DNA of 6,521 bases, taken from Bacteroidales bacterium (GTDB lineage Bacteria > Bacteroidota > Bacteroidia > Bacteroidales > 4484-276). How positions within the stretch are numbered: position 1 is the stretch's first letter; every line of letters begins with the position of its first letter. Shown in pieces: positions 1 to 4,706 of the stretch. Made by a program: the position numbers and the translations under genes. The DNA lies in the NCBI GenBank assembly GCA_018400545.1, contig JAGYLT010000132.1:1-6521 (forward strand), in the 5' to 3' direction. Below the pieces are notes generated by a model. It saw nothing but the letters and a program-made list of their open reading frames with translations. It was not told the DNA's origin and did not search any database.

Positions 1-276
1 GCAAGCGCCGACATCCTCATTGCCGCCATTGGTAAACAGGGATTTGTAACCGCAGATATGGTGAAAAAAGGTGCGGTGGTAATTGATGTTGGTATTCATC
101 GTATTCCATCCGACAAAACCAAATCCGGCTTCCGGCTGGTTGGTGATGTGGATTTTGAAGCGGTAAGCAAAAAAGTTTCCGCCATAACACCTGTGCCCGG
201 AGGCGTTGGCCCGATGACACGTGTGGCCCTGCTTTTAAATACACTCAAGGCTTTCAAAATTAAAAAGGGATTATAA
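1..276 (+). CDS. folD: FolD, methylenetetrahydrofolate dehydrogenase/cyclohydrolase, C-terminal part
   Basis: This is the last 91 codons of FolD; the rest lies off the left edge (the family is usually about 290 residues). FolD is a cytosolic bifunctional enzyme that oxidises 5,10-methylene-tetrahydrofolate to methenyl-tetrahydrofolate with NAD(P) and hydrolyses it to 10-formyl-tetrahydrofolate. The fragment carries the nucleotide-binding half: the [22 protein letters not shown] segment in shorter form ([10 protein letters not shown], then GFVTADMVK), [17 protein letters not shown], and the family signature [19 protein letters not shown]. The reading frame is open from base 1 and ends at TAA 274-276. 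The usual small hydrophobic residue after PMT is Arg-Val here, a minor variation. The next gene starts 11 bases downstream with no room for a promoter or terminator, so co-transcription is likely. The catalytic Lys is in the missing N-terminal half and cannot be checked. Confidence 0.96.
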   Translation, partial: ASADILIAAIGKQGFVTADMVKKGAVVIDVGIHRIPSDKTKSGFRLVGDVDFEAVSKKVSAITPVPGGVGPMTRVALLLNTLKAFKIKKGL

Positions 277-287
277 CAAATTTTCAA

Positions 288-1514
288 ATGAAAATATCCC
301 TGCTATCCTGCATGCTGGTTTTTCTAGGTTTAGCCACCGTCACTGCGCAATCAACAGACAAGCCATCAGAGAATCCATCAATTCCTGATACTTCAGGTCT
401 TGTTATTATATCATCACATCCTGAGAAGTACATTTCACCTTTACCACCGAAAACCAAAGAAAACTCGGGAATAATTTTTTTTCGGGATAAAATCTGGACG
501 CATAACGACAGCGGAGGCGATCCCGACATTTATGCCATCGATACAGCCACCGGTGAGATTATACAGACCATCACTCTGGAAGGGGCAAAAAATATCGACT
601 GGGAAGATATCGACCAGGACGATCAACATATTTTTATTGGTGATTTCGGGAACAATCGCGGCAACCGGACGGATCTTTCCATCTATAAAGTAGCAAAAAA
701 GGATATTCCAAAATTTGGAGATGCCACCATCGAAGCTTATGAAAGAATCAGTTTTGGCTATGCCGATCAGGAAATCACCACTAAAAAAATGAACCGACAC
801 AATTATGATTGTGAAGCGATGATCAGCCTGAACGAAAATATTTATTTGTTTACCAAAAACTGGGGCGATCAAAAGACCAGGGTTTATGCCTTGCCGAAAG
901 TTTCCGGCGACTACCAACCCGAACCCATGGCAGAATTTGAAGCCGATGGCCTGATCACCGCTGCCGGTCTGAGCCCGGATGGAAATCAACTTGCCTTATT
1001 GGGCTACATCGATTATGAATCTTTCATGTGGTTGTTCTGGGATTTTGAGGGTGTGGATTTCTTCGGTGGGAATAGTTTGCGGGTCAATTTCCCGGATATG
1101 GTATTTGTGCAGACTGAGGGCATCTGTTTTATTACGGAAAACGATATAATAATTTCCTGTGAAGAATCAGCCGAATTTCCATCTTTATTTTCCATACAAA
1201 GCAATGCCTTAAAAGCTGCCGCGGGGAGCAGGCTGGGCAATTATTTCTCTGACGATATCGTACTTTCGGGGATGCCGCCTGAGGTTTCCAGACGTTTGCG
1301 CGTGGATGTTTTAAAAGTACCGCAACCTTATTTTACCTTTGAATTACGAGACCGCCGCTGGGAGAAACATGATGAGGGAAGTGCCATAATGAAAGCAAAC
1401 GACAAAAAAGTAAGGCTTTCGATCAAAACAAAGGACCTTGATGATGGTTTGTACTTTCTCAGGATTAAATCCGGTGAACATTCATTAATCAGAAAAGTAA
1501 GGGTAAAACATTGA
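288..1514 (+). CDS. uncharacterised exported protein, probable beta-propeller with T9SS type A-like sorting tail
   Basis: I cannot name this 408-residue protein. Residues 1-20 are a signal peptide (Lys2, then a hydrophobic core, ending VTA before Gln21); Cys8 is inside the core and is not a lipobox. The body has phrases typical of beta-propeller blades: HNDSGG (72-77), then YAIDTATGEI, IDWEDI (103-108), IGDFGNN (117-123), DCEAM (174-178) and LSPDGNQLALLGY (228-240). The acidic and Asn-rich motifs suggest metal binding, but no enzyme signature is visible. Residues about 377-408 (LSIKTKDLDDGLYFLRIKSG and then a basic strand ending VRVKH) resemble the type A C-terminal domain that targets proteins to the type IX secretion system, so a cell-surface or secreted location is inferred. 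The ATG at 288 lacks a clear Shine-Dalgarno sequence, as is common in Bacteroidota. It lies 11 bases after folD, and its stop overlaps the queE start, so it probably sits in one operon with both. Confidence 0.85.
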   Translation: MKISLLSCMLVFLGLATVTAQSTDKPSENPSIPDTSGLVIISSHPEKYISPLPPKTKENSGIIFFRDKIWTHNDSGGDPDIYAIDTATGEIIQTITLEGAKNIDWEDIDQDDQHIFIGDFGNNRGNRTDLSIYKVAKKDIPKFGDATIEAYERISFGYADQEITTKKMNRHNYDCEAMISLNENIYLFTKNWGDQKTRVYALPKVSGDYQPEPMAEFEADGLITAAGLSPDGNQLALLGYIDYESFMWLFWDFEGVDFFGGNSLRVNFPDMVFVQTEGICFITENDIIISCEESAEFPSLFSIQSNALKAAAGSRLGNYFSDDIVLSGMPPEVSRRLRVDVLKVPQPYFTFELRDRRWEKHDEGSAIMKANDKKVRLSIKTKDLDDGLYFLRIKSGEHSLIRKVRVKH

Positions 1515-2161
1515 TCAGACCAAAGTTAAAAAATCCGGAAGAAGAGAAATTGCTGGACGATGGCAGGTTGCTGCCATTGATGGAAGAATTTTACACCATT
1601 CAGGGCGAGGGGTATAATACCGGCGAGGCTGCCTGGTTTATACGCATTGGCGGCTGTGATGTGGGTTGCCGGTGGTGCGATGTGAAAGAATCCTGGAACC
1701 CTGATCTGCATCCGCTTACCAGCACTGATGAAATCGTAAAAAATGCTGCTGCCCAGCCTTCAAAAGCGGTGGGGGGAACAGGTGGCGAGCCACTGATCTA
1801 TAACATGGATTACCTGTGCGATGAACTGAAAAAGCACAACATCCGGACTTACCTTGAAACTTCCGGAGCTTATCCGATGTCAGGACAATGGGATTGGATT
1901 TGTCTTTCTCCCAAAAAGAATATGGCTCCGGTGGGAGATATCACACAGCGGGCCGACGAACTGAAGGTCATCATCTTCAACGACAGCGACATTGCCTGGG
2001 CCGGGAAGTTTGCCGATCTGGTCCACGAGGGTTGCAGGCTCTATCTTCAGCCCGAATGGAGCCGCGCGAAATACATGACCCCCGTGATCATCGATTATGT
2101 GAAGAAAAATCCCAAATGGAAAATCTCACTGCAATCGCATAAGTTTATGCATATCCCATAA
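1511..2161 (+). CDS. queE: 7-carboxy-7-deazaguanine synthase QueE (radical SAM)
   Basis: QueE converts 6-carboxy-5,6,7,8-tetrahydropterin to 7-carboxy-7-deazaguanine, using SAM, a [4Fe-4S] cluster and Mg2+, on the way to preQ0 and tRNA queuosine. The 216 residues match the family's length. They include LPLMEEFYTIQGEG (21-34), the cluster motif Cys49-x3-Cys53-x2-Cys56 followed by DVKESW, TGGEP (90-94), LETSG (115-119), SPKK (133-136), ELKVIIF (150-156), LYLQPEWS (177-184) and a C-terminal ISLQSHKFMHIP. The start is TTG at 1511, overlapping the previous stop as TTGA. There is no in-frame ATG between the upstream in-frame stop (1475-1477) and codon 24 (1580), which would cut into the conserved LPLMEEFY block, so TTG is the best choice. 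The stretch before TGGEP reads AVGG where hydrophobic Val residues are usual; this is over a six-G run at 1771-1776 but the frame stays intact. No queC, queD or queF is visible nearby. Confidence 0.96.
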   Translation: MIRPKLKNPEEEKLLDDGRLLPLMEEFYTIQGEGYNTGEAAWFIRIGGCDVGCRWCDVKESWNPDLHPLTSTDEIVKNAAAQPSKAVGGTGGEPLIYNMDYLCDELKKHNIRTYLETSGAYPMSGQWDWICLSPKKNMAPVGDITQRADELKVIIFNDSDIAWAGKFADLVHEGCRLYLQPEWSRAKYMTPVIIDYVKKNPKWKISLQSHKFMHIP

Positions 2162-2241
2162 TTCAACATCTGTAAATCTGATACTTCCTTTTCCGCAATT
2201 ATTCCCGGAAACATTTGTTATTATTGCTGTAAGATTTGGCC

Positions 2242-2763
2242 ATGTTTCAGATGCATAAATTTCAGCTAAAATCCATTTTGTTTTTTACCCTGCTTGTGCT
2301 GGTCAAAATAGCTTTTGCACAAGAGCTGACCACACAATCTCAAAGGGCCATTCGCCTGTTTGAGGAAGGCCGGAGTAATTTCAACCTGAAATATTTTGAC
2401 CTGGCCGAAGATGCGTTGCAAAAAGCCATAGTTGCTGATGATCATTTTATTGAAGCAAGGTTGCTGCTGGCTGATGTCTATAAATCGACTGATCGTCCGG
2501 GAGAAGCCCTCGGAGTTTATCGTGATGTGATTGCAATTAATGACTCAACCTATCCGGAGGTTTATTTTTTTGCCGGGTTACTCAACTTCAAAGGGCAGCA
2601 GTACGGTCAGGCAATCATGCATTTGGAAAAATTTATGGATAAGAATCTAGCCGGCAGGACAGGAGGGACGACGCCCGGTTTTACAAGGCCTGCGCTGTTT
2701 TCGCAAAGGATGCCATTGCCAATCCTGTTGATTTTTCACCGCAAAATATCGGGCAGGGCGTAA
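2242..2763 (+). CDS. PorE-like TPR/propeller/OmpA envelope protein, 5' part (signal peptide and TPRs), frameshifted
   Basis: This frame carries the N-terminal part of a larger envelope protein. From ATG 2242 it has a signal peptide of about 26 residues (LKSILFFTLLVLVKIAFA, cleaved before Gln27), without a lipobox Cys. About three tetratricopeptide helices-pairs follow, near residues 34-67, 68-101 and 104-137 (for example YFDLAEDALQKAIVADD and YGQAIMHLEKFM). After about residue 138 the sequence stops looking like a TPR protein and runs out of frame to TAA 2761-2763. The expected continuation, ARFYKACAVFAKDAI and so on, is in the -1 frame from about 2660. The start could also be ATG 2251; TTG 2236 is less likely. 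No strong ribosome-binding site is visible. In the 80-base gap after queE there is only a weak 6-bp hairpin (2190-2195 with 2206-2211). TPR domains in such proteins usually mediate protein-protein contacts in the periplasm. Confidence 0.85.
   Translation: MFQMHKFQLKSILFFTLLVLVKIAFAQELTTQSQRAIRLFEEGRSNFNLKYFDLAEDALQKAIVADDHFIEARLLLADVYKSTDRPGEALGVYRDVIAINDSTYPEVYFFAGLLNFKGQQYGQAIMHLEKFMDKNLAGRTGGTTPGFTRPALFSQRMPLPILLIFHRKISGRA
2643..2675 (+). other. apparent -1 frameshift site splitting the PorE-like gene
   Basis: TPR-like sequence in the upstream frame ends at about 2660 (FMDKNLAGRTG), and family-like sequence in the next frame begins with RRDDARFYKACAVFAKDAI in pieces from about 2661. The two frames overlap only between 2643 and the loss of similarity, because the downstream frame has a stop at 2640-2642. 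The simplest repair is one extra base within the G-rich stretch ACAGGAGGGACGACG (2658-2672). I see no X-XXY-YYZ slippery heptamer with a downstream pseudoknot here, so a deletion or a sequencing/assembly error fits better than programmed frameshifting. Confidence 0.8.
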
Positions 2764-4190
2764 ATACCCCAAACGACGAATATATCAACGCCGTTAAAGC
2801 GGACGGATTAACGCTGTATTTTACCGGCCGCAAAAACAAAAACAGAAATCTGCCCGGTGGCGATGATTTCTATTTTTCCACCAGAACCTCCACTGATAAA
2901 AACTGGAAACAATCGCTTAAACTTGGTCCGCCGGTCAATACTGCCGGAGATGAAGGTGCCCTTACCATTAGCCCGGATGGCCGCTACCTGCTGTTTGCGG
3001 GATGCCAGTGGCCGGATGGCTACGGTAGTTGCGATATTTTTGTATCCAGGTTGGCGGGAAGCCGGCCACAAACGCCGGTGAACCTGGGCTCCAGAGTGAA
3101 TACCGGAGCCTGGGAATCACAGCCTTCCCTTTCATCGGATGGCCGTACCCTGTATTTTGCCAGTGCAAGAAATGGAGGGTTCGGAAAATCGGATATCTAC
3201 CAAACTTATCTGCAGAATGACGGAACCTGGTCGCCGCCTGAAAACCTCGGTTCAACAATCAATACCTCCGGTTCTGATATGGCGCCCTTTATCCATCCCG
3301 ACGGACAAACACTTTATTTTTCATCGGACAGGCATGTGGGCATGGGTGGTATCGATTTGTTTGTTTCGCGGATGGACAGCACTGGAGCGTGGTCTGAACC
3401 GCTCAACCTGGGTTTTCCCCTGAACACGCCCGGTGATGAAATCAATGTGGTGATTGATGCCGCCGGTGAAAAGGGCTTCATTTCAGCAGAGACTTTTGGC
3501 GGATTTGGGGGGTATGATATTTTCGAATTTGAGCTGCATGATGCAATCCGGCCCATCCCCTCAACATATATGAAAGGCGTGGTGAGGGATGCGGTGACCG
3601 GCGAACCGCTGGAAGCGTATTTCAGCCTGATCAGCCTGAAAAGTCACAAAGAGGTTGTCCGGTCTTTTTCCGATCCCGAAACCGGCGAATTTCTTGTTTG
3701 TATTCCCACTGATCGCGAATATGCCATGAATGTCTCCAAAGAAAATTATCTTTTTTATTCCGAAAACTTTTCTTTATCCGGCCTCAAATCAGTGGCTGAG
3801 CCCTATCTGATGAACGTGGATTTAAATCCAATCACAAAAGGTAAATCCATTGTATTGCGTAACATATTTTTCGATAGTGGTGAATTTATACTGCGGGATG
3901 AATCGGTAGTAGAATTGCAAAAGCTGGTTGAATTTCTGGACTTGAACAGCGAGGTGAAAATTGAGATCGGCGGACATACGGATAACGTTGGAACGGAAGC
4001 CTACAATAAAACCTTATCTGAAAATAGGGCAAAGGCAGTCTATGAATTTTTAATTGATCATGGCATAGATGCTGAAAGATTAACTTTTCTGGGTTATGGT
4101 TTTTCAAAACCCGTATCGGATAATGACTCACCTGAAGGACGCGCAAAAAACCGCCGAACGCAAATTACCGTTATTGATACAACACAGTAA
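2643..4190 (+). CDS. PorE-like TPR/propeller/OmpA envelope protein, 3' part (PD40 propeller, CRD-like, OmpA), frameshifted
   Basis: This is the continuation of the gene that starts at 2242, shifted by one frame. The frame is open from 2643 (after TAA 2640-2642) to TAA 4188-4190 and has no ATG before the middle of the propeller, so it is not an independent gene; the first possible start, TTG 3051, cuts into the propeller. It encodes about five PD40/WD40-like blades (KADGLTLYFTGRK near 2796, SPDGRYLLFAG near 2970, SSDGRTLYFAS near 3135, HPDGQTLYFSSDR near 3294, DAAGEKGFISAE near 3456). A carboxypeptidase-regulatory-like beta domain follows (about 3567-3790, VVRDAVTGEPLEAYF), then an OmpA C-terminal peptidoglycan-binding domain (about 3849-4175). 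That domain has GGHTDNVGTEAYN (Asp codon 3981-3983), LSENRA (Arg codon 4026-4028) and GRAKNRRTQI. The Asp and Arg are the residues that normally hold the diaminopimelate of peptidoglycan. Repaired, the whole protein would be about 649 residues. The domain order matches PorE of the type IX secretion system, but similar paralogs with other roles are common in the phylum. Confidence 0.88.
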   Translation, partial: ESSRQDRRDDARFYKACAVFAKDAIANPVDFSPQNIGQGVNTPNDEYINAVKADGLTLYFTGRKNKNRNLPGGDDFYFSTRTSTDKNWKQSLKLGPPVNTAGDEGALTISPDGRYLLFAGCQWPDGYGSCDIFVSRLAGSRPQTPVNLGSRVNTGAWESQPSLSSDGRTLYFASARNGGFGKSDIYQTYLQNDGTWSPPENLGSTINTSGSDMAPFIHPDGQTLYFSSDRHVGMGGIDLFVSRMDSTGAWSEPLNLGFPLNTPGDEINVVIDAAGEKGFISAETFGGFGGYDIFEFELHDAIRPIPSTYMKGVVRDAVTGEPLEAYFSLISLKSHKEVVRSFSDPETGEFLVCIPTDREYAMNVSKENYLFYSENFSLSGLKSVAEPYLMNVDLNPITKGKSIVLRNIFFDSGEFILRDESVVELQKLVEFLDLNSEVKIEIGGHTDNVGTEAYNKTLSENRAKAVYEFLIDHGIDAERLTFLGYGFSKPVSDNDSPEGRAKNRRTQITVIDTTQ

Positions 4191-4254
4191 AAGATTCTTG
4201 AGTCCGGTCTAAAAAGCCTTCAATCTGCTGCTGATTTTTCTTGTTTTTACCCTC

Positions 4255-4270
4255 CCCGATAGCTATCGGG
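4255..4270. repeat. perfect 16-bp palindrome CCCGATAGCTATCGGG
   Basis: The sequence is fully self-complementary around 4262/4263 and sits at the apex of the larger inverted repeat. From memory, this same palindrome recurs between genes in many Bacteroidota genomes; that is recollection and was not checked. It could be a hairpin in RNA or a symmetrical protein-binding site in DNA. It is not followed by a T run, so a simple terminator role is doubtful. Confidence 0.7.
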
Positions 4271-4310
4271 ACCCTAAAGAAAACTGCTAAAAATCAACCA
4301 GATTGAAAAG

Positions 4311-4325
4311 ATCCCCTTAGGGGAT
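4311..4325. repeat. small GC-rich hairpin ATCCCC-TTA-GGGGAT
   Basis: A 6-bp stem with a 3-base loop lies within the right half of the larger inverted repeat. It is followed by TTAGGGG, a second copy of the TAGGGG word, so alternative pairings with the CCCTCCCC run at 4250-4257 are possible. It lacks a following T tract, which argues against an intrinsic terminator. Confidence 0.55.
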
Positions 4326-4544
4326 TTAGGGGTAATTTAGCTTTTTAAACTGGACTCATTCTTAGAGCCCTTACCTGTCGAATTTGGCTATCCGCTATCT
4401 TCCCGAATAAACATCTGAATTTTTATCTACACCGTATCTTACAGCCTATCTTCAAAATGACGGTGATCCGGCCAGAATTTATACCGCGAACTCTGGATTT
4501 TATCTTGATTAATTCGCAAAACATTATTACAAATTTTGCTTGAA

Positions 4545-4616
4545 AACCTGGATATGCCAAAACATGTTACATGCTTTTTAAAGTAACTCCCTTTTTGGTT
4601 TTGGCTTATCCAGGTT
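4545..4616. repeat. long hairpin with 19-nt arms upstream of thrS
   Basis: The left arm 4545-4563 (AACCTGGATATGCCAAAAC) and right arm 4598-4616 (GTTTTGGCTTATCCAGGTT) are complementary at 18 of 19 positions. The 34-base loop contains further symmetry: GTTAC at 4566-4570 pairs with GTAAC at 4583-4587. The structure ends about 90 bases before the thrS ATG and lies upstream of the likely thrS promoter, so it is probably not part of the thrS leader. It could end transcription from upstream, be a small palindromic repeat, or be a binding site. No T run follows the right arm. Confidence 0.7.
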
Positions 4617-4650
4617 GGGAATTAAGATATTTTTAATATGAATGGCACCC

Positions 4651-4676
4651 TTGTTTATATCAAATGTTTACCTTTG
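4651..4676 (+). promoter_or_regulatory. likely Bacteroidota-type promoter for thrS
   Basis: TACCTTTG at 4669-4676 matches the TAnnTTTG -7 element of the Bacteroidota primary sigma factor exactly. A TTG at 4651-4653 is the best -33 candidate, but the 15-base gap is shorter than the usual 17-20 or so, so this half is weak. Transcription would start near 4680-4684, giving a leader of about 25 bases that contains a GAGG (4694-4697) nine bases before the ATG. Confidence 0.55.
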
Positions 4677-4706
4677 CGCCCAATTTTGAATTTGAGGTAT
4701 AAAACT

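Larger units (their letters stand above)
4199..4358. repeat. 160-bp nested inverted repeat, MITE/REP-like intergenic element
   Basis: The outer arms are 4199-4217 (TGAGTCCGGTCTAAAAAGC) and 4340-4358 (GCTTTTTAAACTGGACTCA). They are complementary at 17 of 19 positions, and one of the two differences would be a G-U pair in RNA. Just inside, TTCAATCTG plus TGATTTTT (4219-4227 and 4232-4239) pair with AAAAATCA plus CAGATTGAA (4289-4296 and 4299-4307) around a small bulge. The centre holds a perfect 16-bp palindrome, and the right side has an ATCCCC/GGGGAT hairpin. The nested symmetry points to a small non-coding mobile or repeated element, or a large hairpin at the 3' end of the OmpA-type gene. 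There is no transposase and no clear target-site duplication. Whether it is repeated elsewhere cannot be judged from this window. Confidence 0.7.
4191..4706. other. 516-base intergenic region before thrS, no gene
   Basis: No convincing coding frame or tRNA-like sequence was found on either strand. The left third is a nested inverted repeat (4199-4358). The section from 4359 to 4544 is AT-rich with several loose TATCTT/CTATCTTC recurrences and otherwise shows nothing I can name. The right third has a long hairpin (4545-4616) and then the likely thrS promoter and start. No canonical rho-independent terminator (GC stem directly followed by a T run) is visible, although the large inverted repeat could end the upstream transcript. 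Confidence 0.75.

Noticed and set aside
441..989. 182-codon open frame on the - strand
   Set aside because: It lies wholly antisense to the exported-protein gene, has no recognisable domain, and the + strand frame has a signal peptide and coherent motifs.
1888..2142. 84-codon + strand open frame inside queE
   Set aside because: It is an out-of-frame shadow of queE with low-complexity, unrecognisable sequence.
2214..2241. Promoter (TTTG and TAAGATTTG) for the PorE-like gene
   Set aside because: The -7 match has three rather than two bases between TA and TTTG, the spacing to TTTG is only 12, and the start site would be almost on the start codon.
2626..2645. Programmed -1 frameshift at the GAAAAATTTATGG run (2626-2638)
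   Set aside because: The zero-frame codons GAA AAA TTT do not form an X-XXY-YYZ slip site, and a -1 shift here would meet TAA at 2640-2642 at once.
3051..4190. Independent gene starting at TTG 3051
   Set aside because: This start cuts through the beta-propeller, and the same frame is open and family-like back to about 2660, joining the TPR part upstream.
4396..4456. Recurring TATCTT/CTATCTTC words
   Set aside because: The copies are short, unevenly spaced and in AT-rich DNA; chance is a sufficient explanation.
4191..4706. tRNA, T-box or riboswitch upstream of thrS
   Set aside because: No T-loop GGTTCGAATCC-like box, no cloverleaf and no T-box sequence was found; the stems present do not match a known leader class.
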